Below, in pieces: positions 40,019 to 47,689 of a stretch of DNA of 64,000 nt. Made by a program: the position numbers and the translations under genes. The notes under the pieces are model-generated. The model searched no databases, was not told the origin of the DNA, and saw only the letters and a program-made list of their open reading frames with translations. Location of the stretch: contig NZ_VIWV01000001.1 of NCBI RefSeq assembly GCF_007829875.1, positions 6,170,501 through 6,234,500 on the forward strand, given 5' to 3'. The DNA is from Streptomyces capillispiralis (GTDB lineage: Bacteria; Actinomycetota; Actinomycetes; Streptomycetales; Streptomycetaceae). Each line of letters begins with the position of its first letter. The stretch's first letter is position 1.

Positions 40019-41580
40019 CCGCCGGGCGGACGGAGTCCACCTACCGCAATCCGGTCCTGAACGCCGACTGGTCCGACCCCGACGTCATCCGTGTGGGCGA
40101 CGACTTCTACCTGACCGCCTCCAGCTTCGGCCGGGTCCCCGGACTGCCCCTGCTGCACTCCCGCGACCTCGTCAACTGGACCCTCGTCGGGCACGCCCTG
40201 GACCGCCTCGAACCCGAGGCCGAGTTCGCCGTGCCCCGCCACGACTGCGGCGTCTGGGCCCCGTCCCTGCGCCACCACGACGACCGGTTCTGGATCTTCT
40301 GGGGCGACCCCGACCAGGGCATCTTCCAGGTCAACGCCCCCGAGATCCGCGGGCCCTGGACACGGCCGCTGCTGGTGAAGGCCGGCAAGGGCCTGATCGA
40401 CCCGTGCCCGCTGTGGGACGAGGAGACCGGCGAGGCGTATCTCGTGCACGCCTGGGCCAAGTCCCGCAGCGGCGTCAAGAACCGCCTCACCGGCCACCGG
40501 ATGCACCCGCACGGCACCGAACTCCTCGACGAGGGCAAGGTGATCGTCGACGCCGACCGCATCCCGGGCTGGTTCACCCTGGAGGGCCCCAAGCTCTACC
40601 GGCACGACGGCTGGTTCTGGATCCTCGCCCCCGCCGGGGGCGTGGAGACCGGCTGGCAGGGCGCCTTCCGCTCCCGCGCGTTCTTCGGACCGTACGAGGA
40701 GAGGGTCGTCCTCGAACAGAAGGACACCGACGTCAACGGCCCCCACCAGGGCGCCTGGGTGCGCACCCCGTCCGGTGAGGACTGGTTCCTGCACTTCCAG
40801 CAGCGCGGGGCGTACGGCAGGGTGGTCCACCTCCAGCCGATGGGCTGGAGCGGTGGGGGCACCTCCCGGCCGAGCGAAGCCGGGGACGGGGGAGGCTGGC
40901 CGGTGCTCGGGGCCGACGGCGCCCCCGTGACCGTCCACCGCCGCCCCGACCTGCCCGCGCAGCCGCCCGCCGCGCCCGCCACCGACGACGACTTCCCCGG
41001 CGGACGCCACGGCCGGCAGTGGCAGTGGACGGCCAACCCGCGGGAGGGCTGGGCCACCCAGCACTCCGCCGACGGGCTGCGGCTGACCTGTGTGCGCTCC
41101 GCCGACGCGGACGACCTGCGCCGGCTGCCGAACGTGCTCACCCAGCGGCTGCCCGGCACGCCCTGCACCGTCGAGGTGGAACTGCGGCTCGACAGCGAGG
41201 AACCCGGGGCGCGCGCCGGGCTCGCGGTGCTCGGGGACGCGTACCGCTGGATCGGGCTCCAGCGGGGCGCGGACGGCGCGGTGCACCTGGTGCACCGGTT
41301 CGCCGAGACCGTCGCCGAGGGGGAACGGGACGCCGATCACGCGCGGCCCGCCCCCGAGGGCCGGGCCCGGCTGCGCATCGACATCGGCGCCGGTGCGCGC
41401 TGCCGCTTCTCCTACGACACCGGCGACGGCTTCCGCCCCACCGGTCAGGTCTTCGCCGCCACGCCGTGGCGCTGGGTCGGGGCGCTGCTCGGCCTGGTCG
41501 CCCTGGCGCCCACCGGTCAGGGACACGCCGGTGCCGCCACGTTCACCCAGTTCAGGATCAGCGCCCCGGCGCACGGCTGA
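40015..41580 (+). CDS. Glycoside hydrolase family 43, intracellular arabinosidase/xylosidase
   Basis: A 521-residue cytosolic enzyme without signal peptide. The five-bladed GH43 propeller covers about residues 10-320 with catalytic base D21 (NADWSDPDVIRVGDDFY), pKa modulator D129 (GLIDPCPLWDEE) and acid E190 (FTLEGPKLYRH). A C-terminal beta-sandwich (about 325-520) is of the type found in GH43 xylosidases/arabinofuranosidases. Residues 279-293 (GGGTSRPSEAGDGGG), in the loop after LQPMGWS, come from an inserted dispersed repeat. It should trim imported arabino- or xylo-oligosaccharides. The GTG start overlaps the DUF6807 gene. Confidence 0.9.
   Translation: MTAGRTESTYRNPVLNADWSDPDVIRVGDDFYLTASSFGRVPGLPLLHSRDLVNWTLVGHALDRLEPEAEFAVPRHDCGVWAPSLRHHDDRFWIFWGDPDQGIFQVNAPEIRGPWTRPLLVKAGKGLIDPCPLWDEETGEAYLVHAWAKSRSGVKNRLTGHRMHPHGTELLDEGKVIVDADRIPGWFTLEGPKLYRHDGWFWILAPAGGVETGWQGAFRSRAFFGPYEERVVLEQKDTDVNGPHQGAWVRTPSGEDWFLHFQQRGAYGRVVHLQPMGWSGGGTSRPSEAGDGGGWPVLGADGAPVTVHRRPDLPAQPPAAPATDDDFPGGRHGRQWQWTANPREGWATQHSADGLRLTCVRSADADDLRRLPNVLTQRLPGTPCTVEVELRLDSEEPGARAGLAVLGDAYRWIGLQRGADGAVHLVHRFAETVAEGERDADHARPAPEGRARLRIDIGAGARCRFSYDTGDGFRPTGQVFAATPWRWVGALLGLVALAPTGQGHAGAATFTQFRISAPAHG
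40852..40894 (+). repeat. Streptomyces-type dispersed repeat inside the GH43 gene
   Basis: GGTGGGGGCACCTCCCGGCC, then GAGCGAA and GCCGGGGACGGGGGAG, form an imperfect hairpin. I recall GGTGGGGGCACCTCCC...GGGGGAG as one of the most abundant intergenic repeats in Streptomyces. In this gene it is in frame and adds about 14 Gly/Ser/Pro-rich residues. Confidence 0.65.
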
Positions 41581-41652
41581 CCGTCGCCGGACGGCCGTGA
41601 CAGAGCCCCACAACCGCACAGTCCGTTGCATCCGGAAGAAGAGAGCCGACCA

Positions 41653-43014
41653 ATGAAGATCAGCATTCGCAGAAGCAGCACAGGCAGGCGCCGGACGTCG
41701 GCCGCCGTCGCCCTGGGGGCCGTGCTCGCCCTGACCGCCACCGCCTGCGGCGACGACGGCAGCGGCGCGGGCGGCGACGACGGCGCCGAGGGCAGCGGCA
41801 CCGGCAAGATCATCTTCTGGGACAACAACGGCGGTGTCCGTACCGACATCTGGAAGGAGGTCATCGCCGACTTCGAGAAGGCGAACCCCGACATCGACGT
41901 CCAGTACGTCGGCATCGCCTCCACCGAGTACCAGTCCAAGGTCGACACCGCCATCCAGGGCGGCGGACTGCCGGACGTCGGCGGCATCAGCGCGTCCATG
42001 CTCGCGGGCTTCGCCGCCCAGGGCGCGCTGGAATCGCTGGACTTCCGCCTGGCCAAGTCCTCCCTGAACGGCAAGCTCAACAAGGACATGATCGAGTCGC
42101 TGCGGGCCGCCGGCGGCGGCGACGACAAGCTGTACTCGATCCCGACCTCGGCCAACAACGGCGTCCTCTACTACCGCACCGACCTGTTCGAGAAGGCGGG
42201 CCTCGAGGAGCCGACCACCTGGGACCGCTTCTACGAGGCCGCGGAGAAGCTGACGGACAAGGGCAAGAACGAGTTCGGCTACACCATCCGCGGTGGCGCC
42301 GGCTCCATCGCCCAGGCCCTGGACGCGATGTACGGCCAGTCGGGCATCACCTCGTTCTGGGACTCGACCGGCAAGAAGACCACGGTCAACGACCCCAAGA
42401 ACGTCGAGGCGCTGGAGAAGTACGCGGCCCTGTTCAAGAAGGCCACGCCCGCCGCCGACCTGAACAACGACTTCACCAAGATGGTCGCGCAGTGGGACTC
42501 CGGCCAGATCGGCATGCTCAACCACAACCTGGGCTCCTACCAGGACCACGTGAAGGCGCTCGGCGGCGACAAGTTCCGGGGCATCCCGCAGCCCACCGGG
42601 CCCGGCGGGAAGCGCGTCCAGGTCTCCAACCCGGTCGACGGCGTCGGCCTGTTCAAGAGCTCGAAGAACAAGGAGGCCGCCTGGAAGTTCATCGAGTTCG
42701 CCACGTCGGCCGCGTCCAGCTCGAAGTTCAACGAGTCGGCCGGACAAGTGCCCGCGCACCTGGACGCCGCGAAGGCCGACTGGATCGCCGAGGCCGAGCC
42801 GACGAAGCTGGCGGCCGAGGCGCTGAGCGACGGCTCCACCAGCATCGTGCAGCTGCCGTACTACCTGCCGGACTGGAACACGATCTCCAAGGCGGACAAC
42901 GAGCCGAACTTCCAGAAGGTGCTGCTGGGCGACATGAGCGCCAAGGAGTTCCTGGACACGATGGCCGAGCAGCTGAACGAGGCCCAGACGGAGTGGCAGG
43001 AGCAGCTGGGCTGA
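41653..43014 (+). CDS. Extracellular sugar-binding lipoprotein of the GntR operon
   Basis: A 453-residue family 1 solute-binding protein. The signal peptide ends in the lipobox TATAC with C32, followed by an acidic/glycine linker (GDDGSGAGGDDGAEGSG) and the binding domain starting KIIFWDNNGGVRTDIWKEVI. A conserved pocket segment is YSIPTSANNGVLYYRTDLFEKAG. It follows the GH43 gene after 72 bases and is the only binding protein for the two permeases of this operon. The ligand is probably an oligosaccharide from pectin side chains or xylan, inferred from neighbours. Confidence 0.93.
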   Translation: MKISIRRSSTGRRRTSAAVALGAVLALTATACGDDGSGAGGDDGAEGSGTGKIIFWDNNGGVRTDIWKEVIADFEKANPDIDVQYVGIASTEYQSKVDTAIQGGGLPDVGGISASMLAGFAAQGALESLDFRLAKSSLNGKLNKDMIESLRAAGGGDDKLYSIPTSANNGVLYYRTDLFEKAGLEEPTTWDRFYEAAEKLTDKGKNEFGYTIRGGAGSIAQALDAMYGQSGITSFWDSTGKKTTVNDPKNVEALEKYAALFKKATPAADLNNDFTKMVAQWDSGQIGMLNHNLGSYQDHVKALGGDKFRGIPQPTGPGGKRVQVSNPVDGVGLFKSSKNKEAAWKFIEFATSAASSSKFNESAGQVPAHLDAAKADWIAEAEPTKLAAEALSDGSTSIVQLPYYLPDWNTISKADNEPNFQKVLLGDMSAKEFLDTMAEQLNEAQTEWQEQLG

Positions 43015-43127
43015 CCGGTACGGCTCCGCCGTGGGGCGGCCCGTGGTTCCCGGGCCGCGGGCCGTCCCCGGCACAGCACCGAACCCCCGGGCATCCGTCC
43101 GTTCCCCCAGGAGAAAGGGCCACCGGC

Positions 43128-43925
43128 GTGTCGCTCAGCCGAAGACAGGTCACCGCCGCCGCTGTCGCTTCCCTTCCCGCGGCGCTCGCCGCGACCGGTA
43201 CCGCCCATGCCGGCGGCCACCGTCACCGCACCCTCTACATCGCCGGTGATTCCACCGCCGCGCAGAAGTACGCCGACGCCGCGCCCGAGACCGGGTGGGG
43301 CATGGCGCTGCCCTTCCTGCTGCACCGGCATCTCACGGTCGCCAACCACGCCGTCAACGGGCGCAGTTCCAAGAGCTTCGCCGACGAGGGGCGGCTGGAG
43401 GCGATCCTCTCCGTCGTCCGGCCCGGTGACCTCCTCCTCGTGCAGTTCGCGCACAACGACGAGAAGACCGCCGACCCCACCCGCCACACCGAGCCCTGGT
43501 CGACGTACCAGGAGTACCTGCGCCGGTACGTCGACGGCGCCCGGGCCCGTGGGGCGCGGCCCGTGCTGGCCACGGCCGTGGAGCGGCGGAGGTTCGACGC
43601 GGAGGGCCGTGCCGTGCCGAGCCACGGCGAGTATCCGGCCGCGATGCGGGCGCTGGCGCAGGAGGAGCAGGTCGCGCTGCTCGACGTCCAGGCCCTGTCG
43701 CTGGCGCTGTGGCAGCGGCTCGGGGCCGAGGGGACCAAGACGTACTTCAACTGGACGGCGACCGAGCAGGACAACACGCACTTCAACCCGCCGGGCGCGA
43801 TCGCCGTGGCGCGGCTGGTCGCCCGGGAGCTGCTGCGCACCCGGGTGCTCGCCCCGCGCGACGTGCGGCGGCTGGAGGAGGAGATCCCCGAGTCGTGGAT
43901 CACCTGGCCGGAGGCCGCCGCGTAA
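43128..43925 (+). CDS. Secreted SGNH esterase, rhamnogalacturonan acetylesterase type
   Basis: A 265-residue GDSL/SGNH hydrolase. A signal peptide with RR (SLSRRQVTAAAVASLPAALAATGTAHAG) ends near residue 29. The four SGNH blocks are visible: block I IAGDSTAA with S42, block II NHAVNGRSSKSF (Gly), block III FAHNDEK (Asn), block V DNTHFNPPGA (Asp and His). The arrangement matches rhamnogalacturonan acetylesterase (CE12), which removes acetyl groups from pectin. GTG 43128 has CAGGAGAAAG upstream. A pectate lyase gene follows 29 bases later. Confidence 0.88.
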   Translation: MSLSRRQVTAAAVASLPAALAATGTAHAGGHRHRTLYIAGDSTAAQKYADAAPETGWGMALPFLLHRHLTVANHAVNGRSSKSFADEGRLEAILSVVRPGDLLLVQFAHNDEKTADPTRHTEPWSTYQEYLRRYVDGARARGARPVLATAVERRRFDAEGRAVPSHGEYPAAMRALAQEEQVALLDVQALSLALWQRLGAEGTKTYFNWTATEQDNTHFNPPGAIAVARLVARELLRTRVLAPRDVRRLEEEIPESWITWPEAAA

Positions 43926-43954
43926 CACCCCCGACCACGAAGGAGAGCCGCACC

Positions 43955-45289
43955 ATGAACCGATCGAAATGGCATGGGCATGCCAGGGCGAGAGCCGCCT
44001 CGCTGGCCGGCTGCACCGCCCTCGTGCTGGCCCTGACCGGCACCGGCGCCCAGGCGCACTCCCCGTCGCACCACCACCACGATCCCGCCCGGCAGACGCT
44101 GACCGCCGGTGACGGCTGGGCCTCCCACGGCACCGGCACCACGGGCGGCGCGCACGCCGGCGCCGAGCACGTGTACACCGTGACCACCTGGGCCGGGTTC
44201 AAGGCCGCGCTGGCCCGCGGAGGCAGCGCACCGAAGATCATCAAGGTGAAGGGGACCATCGACGCGGTCTCCGAGGGCTGCGAGGCCTTCGCCGCGCCCG
44301 GCTACGACTTCGACGCCTACCTGGAGAAGTACGCGCCGCAGACCTGGGGCCTGGAGCGGGACCTGAGCGCCGAGCCCGACGACAGCCCGGAGGGCCTGCG
44401 CAGGGCCTCCGCCGCCCGGCAGGACACCGCCATCAAGGCGGACGTCCCCGCCAACACCACCATCATCGGCGTGGGACGCGACGCCGGCCTCAAGGGCGCC
44501 AGCCTCCAGATCCGCGGCGTGGACAACGTCATCGTCCGCAACCTCACCCTGCAGAGCCCGGTCGACTGCTTCCCGCAGTGGGACCCGACCGACGGCAGCA
44601 AGGGCAACTGGAACTCCGAGTACGACACCGCCGTGGTGTACGGCTCCACGCACGTCTGGCTGGACCACAACACCTTCACCGACGGCGAGCACCCCGACAG
44701 CGAGGCCCCCACCCACTTCGGCATGCTGTACCAGCAGCACGACGGCGAACTGGACATCGTCCGCGGCGCGAACTACGTCACCGCCTCCTGGAACGTCTTC
44801 ACCGAGCACGACAAGACGATCCTGATCGGCAACAGCGACGGCGAGTCCACCGCCGTCGGCGACCGGGGCAAGCTCAAGGCGACCTTCCACCACAACCTGT
44901 TCTCGCACCTGGTCGAGCGCGCGCCGCGCGTCCGCTTCGGACAGGTCGACGTCTACAACAACCACTTCGTGGCGGACGCCGGCTACTCCTACAGCTTCGG
45001 CATCGGCAAGGAGTCCCAGCTCGTCGCCGAGCACAACGCCTTCACCCTCCCCGAGGGAGTCAGCCCCGCGAAGGTCCTCAAGCGGTGGAACGACTCGCCG
45101 CTCACCGCCGCGCACAACCGGGTCAACGGCCGCTCCGTCGACCTCATCGCCGTGCACAACGCGGAGATCCCGGCCGAGACCCTCCGCTCCGGCGCCGGCT
45201 GGACCCCCACCCTGCGCACCGCGGTCCACCCGGCCCGGGCGGTCCCGGCCCTGGTCGCGCACGGCGCGGGCGCCGGCCGCGTCCGCTGA
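43955..45289 (+). CDS. Secreted pectate lyase, family PL1
   Basis: A 444-residue exported parallel beta-helix enzyme. A Sec signal peptide ends near GTGAQAHS (residue 35), followed by a histidine-rich stretch. Calcium and catalytic features of PL1 are visible: NSEYDTAVVYGSTHVWLDHNTFTDGEHPD with calcium-binding aspartates, TVSWNVF-like TASWNVFTEHDKTILIGNSD, and the catalytic arginine in ERAPRVRFGQVDVYNNHF. It cleaves de-esterified homogalacturonan by beta-elimination. AAGGAGAG precedes the ATG. A strong terminator separates it from the pectinesterase gene. Confidence 0.93.
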   Translation: MNRSKWHGHARARAASLAGCTALVLALTGTGAQAHSPSHHHHDPARQTLTAGDGWASHGTGTTGGAHAGAEHVYTVTTWAGFKAALARGGSAPKIIKVKGTIDAVSEGCEAFAAPGYDFDAYLEKYAPQTWGLERDLSAEPDDSPEGLRRASAARQDTAIKADVPANTTIIGVGRDAGLKGASLQIRGVDNVIVRNLTLQSPVDCFPQWDPTDGSKGNWNSEYDTAVVYGSTHVWLDHNTFTDGEHPDSEAPTHFGMLYQQHDGELDIVRGANYVTASWNVFTEHDKTILIGNSDGESTAVGDRGKLKATFHHNLFSHLVERAPRVRFGQVDVYNNHFVADAGYSYSFGIGKESQLVAEHNAFTLPEGVSPAKVLKRWNDSPLTAAHNRVNGRSVDLIAVHNAEIPAETLRSGAGWTPTLRTAVHPARAVPALVAHGAGAGRVR

Positions 45290-45335
45290 CGCCGCCGAGC
45301 GGCGTCCGCGTCCGCCGGCACTCCCCGAACACCGG

Positions 45336-45383
45336 CCGGGGCGGTCCGCACCCACCCCCACCCCGGGGTGCGGACCGCCCCGG
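45336..45383 (+). terminator. Terminator after the PL1 gene
   Basis: CCGGGGCGGTCCGCACC (45336-45352) pairs with GGTGCGGACCGCCCCGG (45367-45383), a perfect 17-bp stem with a C-rich 14-base loop, 46 bases after the pectate lyase stop. Confidence 0.8.
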
Positions 45384-45411
45384 GCCGTATCCGTCGTCAA
45401 GGAGCACCCGT

Positions 45412-46524
45412 ATGGCACCGTCCCCGTCCAGAAGGACCTTCCTGCTCGCCGGCGCCACGGCCGGCACCGCGCTCGCCCTGTCCGCCGCCCCCGCCCGGGC
45501 GGGCCACCGGCCCCGCGGCCCGTTCGGCCGGTACGGCTCACCGTCCGCCCGCCTCACCCCCCGCACCGTCTACGTCCACCCCGGCGGCGCCGGTGACTTC
45601 CCCTCCGTCCAGGCCGCCGTGACCGCCGCCACCGGCACCGGACGCACCCTCGTCATCGCCCCGGGCACCTACCGCGAGACCGTCTCGGTCGACGCCGACC
45701 GCACCGGCATGACCTGGATCGGCGCCTCCGAGGACCCCCGCGACGTGGTGATCGTCTACGACAACGCGGCCGGCACCCCCAAGCCCGACGGCTCCGGCAC
45801 CCACGGCACCTCCGGCTCGGCCACCACCACCCTGCGCCCCGACGGCTTCACCGCCCGCTGGATCACCTTCGCCAACGACTGGCTGCGCACCGACCTCCCC
45901 GGCACCAGCGGCACCCAGGCCGTCGCCCTCAAGGTGCAGGGCGACCGCAGCGCCTTCACCCACTGCCGGTTCCTCGGCCACCAGGACACCCTGTACGCCG
46001 ACTCGCTCTCCCTGGACGCCTTCGCCCGCCAGTACTTCTCCCACTGCTACGTCGAGGGCGACGTCGACTTCGTCTTCGGCCGGGCCACCGCCGTCTTCAC
46101 GCACTGCCACTTCCGCACCCTGGTCCGCCCCGACCTCACGGCCGCGCCGTACGGCTTCGTCTTCGCGCCGTCCACCGCCGGGGCCAACCCGCGCGGCTAC
46201 CTGGTCACCCGGAGCAGGATCTCCAGCGAGGCCCCCGACGGCTACTACAAGCTGGCCCGCCCCTGGGTGCCCAGCTCCGACACCACCGCCCGCCCCATGC
46301 TCACCGTGCGCGAGACCCACCTCGGCGCGGGCATCGACGCGGTCGCGCCCTACGCGAACATGCGGGACGCCCACCCCTGGCAGGACCAGCGCTTCGCCGA
46401 GTACCGCAACACCGGCCCAGGCGCCGTGATCACCGTCCCCGGGAACCGGCCCCAGCTCACCCGCGCCGAGGCCGCCTCCCACACCCCGCGGGCCTACCTC
46501 GGCGACTGGCGGCCCGGTGCGTAG
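45412..46524 (+). CDS. Secreted pectinesterase, family CE8
   Basis: A 370-residue pectin methylesterase. The N-terminus PSRRTFLLAGATAGTALAL carries a twin-arginine motif and ends near ARAGH (residue 32). All CE8 signature segments are visible: GTYRETV, GTQAVALKVQGD, GHQDTLYADS (Gln transition-state site), GDVDFVFGRATAVF (catalytic Asp) and KLARPWVP (Arg). It removes methyl groups from pectin so that the pectate lyases can act. AAGGAGC precedes the ATG. The final eight bases overlap the downstream esterase gene. Confidence 0.93.
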   Translation: MAPSPSRRTFLLAGATAGTALALSAAPARAGHRPRGPFGRYGSPSARLTPRTVYVHPGGAGDFPSVQAAVTAATGTGRTLVIAPGTYRETVSVDADRTGMTWIGASEDPRDVVIVYDNAAGTPKPDGSGTHGTSGSATTTLRPDGFTARWITFANDWLRTDLPGTSGTQAVALKVQGDRSAFTHCRFLGHQDTLYADSLSLDAFARQYFSHCYVEGDVDFVFGRATAVFTHCHFRTLVRPDLTAAPYGFVFAPSTAGANPRGYLVTRSRISSEAPDGYYKLARPWVPSSDTTARPMLTVRETHLGAGIDAVAPYANMRDAHPWQDQRFAEYRNTGPGAVITVPGNRPQLTRAEAASHTPRAYLGDWRPGA

Positions 46525-47677
46525 CGGCGCGGCGCGCCCCGGACGGCGGGCGTTCGTGACCGGGGCCACCGCCGCTGCCCTCGCCGCGGGCGGCGGGAGC
46601 GCGCGGGCGGCCGAACCCGTCGGCGGCAACCTGCCGGGCTTCCACCCCGCCCTCAAGGACGACCTGCGGTTCCCGCTCGCCTGGGGCACCTCACCCGTGC
46701 GGGACTTCCGCGCATGGCGGCGGGCGGCCCGCGCCAAGGTCGAGGAACTACTGCTGACCGACCGGCAGGAGGACACCCCGTACGCGCCCGAGTTCACGGC
46801 GGGCGGCCGGGGCGACGGCTACACGCGGGAGTCGGTGACCGTCTCCCTCACCCGGTACGAGAGGGTGCGCGGCTCCCTGCTCACCCCGGACGGCCCGGGG
46901 CCCTTCCCCGCGGTGCTCCTGCTGCACGACCACGGATCCAGGTTCGACATCGGCAAGGAGAAACTGGTCCGGCCCTGGGACGACGACACCCGGCTCGCCT
47001 CCGCGCGGGGCTGGGCGGACCGGTACTTCGACGGACGGTTCGTCGGCGACGAACTCGCCCGGCGCGGCCATGTGGTGCTGTGCCTGGACGCGCTCGGCTG
47101 GGGCGACCGCGGCCCCCTCGTCTACGAGCAGCAGCAGGCGCTGGCGAGCAACCTCTACCACCTGGGGTCCTCGCCCGCCGGGCTGATGGCGCGCGAGGAC
47201 CAGCGGGCCGCGGCCTTCCTGGCCGGCCTGGACCGGGTGGACGCACGCCGCGTCGCCGCCGTCGGGTTCTCCATGGGCGGCTACCGCGCCTGGCAGGCCG
47301 CCGCCCTCAGCGACGACATCGCGGCGGCGGCGAGCGTGTGCTGGATGACGGGCCTGAAGGAGATGATGGTCCCCGGCAACAACACGCTGCGCGGGCAGTC
47401 GGCGTTCCACATGCTCCACCCGGGGCTCTCCCGGCACCTCGACATCCCCGACGTGGCGAGCATCGCCGCGCCCCGGCCGATGCTGTTCCTCCACGGCGGG
47501 CAGGACACCCTGTTCACCGCCGACGGGGTGCGGGTGGCCCACGAGAAGCTGCGCGCCGTCTGGCGCTCGCGCGGCGCCGGGGAGCGGCTGCGGCTGAGGA
47601 CGTGGCCGGAGTACGGCCACGTCTTCAACGCCGTGATGCAGGACGAGGTGTACGGCTGGCTCGACGCCGTGCTGTGA
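46517..47677 (+). CDS. Secreted alpha/beta-hydrolase esterase, dienelactone-hydrolase-like
   Basis: A 386-residue exported serine esterase. A signal region (RPGRRAFVTGATAAALAAGGGSARAAE) has an RR pair. The nucleophile elbow is GFSMGGYRAW, the acid is in LHGGQDTLFTADG and the histidine in EYGHVFNAVM. It belongs to the Abhydrolase_7/DLH group, some members of which deacetylate xylan or pectin. The eight-base overlap with the pectinesterase gene and export route suggest an accessory esterase for plant polysaccharide. The substrate is not evident from sequence. Confidence 0.82.
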   Translation: MRSGAARPGRRAFVTGATAAALAAGGGSARAAEPVGGNLPGFHPALKDDLRFPLAWGTSPVRDFRAWRRAARAKVEELLLTDRQEDTPYAPEFTAGGRGDGYTRESVTVSLTRYERVRGSLLTPDGPGPFPAVLLLHDHGSRFDIGKEKLVRPWDDDTRLASARGWADRYFDGRFVGDELARRGHVVLCLDALGWGDRGPLVYEQQQALASNLYHLGSSPAGLMAREDQRAAAFLAGLDRVDARRVAAVGFSMGGYRAWQAAALSDDIAAAASVCWMTGLKEMMVPGNNTLRGQSAFHMLHPGLSRHLDIPDVASIAAPRPMLFLHGGQDTLFTADGVRVAHEKLRAVWRSRGAGERLRLRTWPEYGHVFNAVMQDEVYGWLDAVL

Positions 47678-47689
47678 GCCGGGCGCGGT

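Noticed and set aside
43037-43057. CGGCCCG-N7-CGGGCCG hairpin after the binding protein gene as operon terminator
   Set aside because: The stem is only 7-8 bp and too weak to claim that transcription ends before the GDSL gene.
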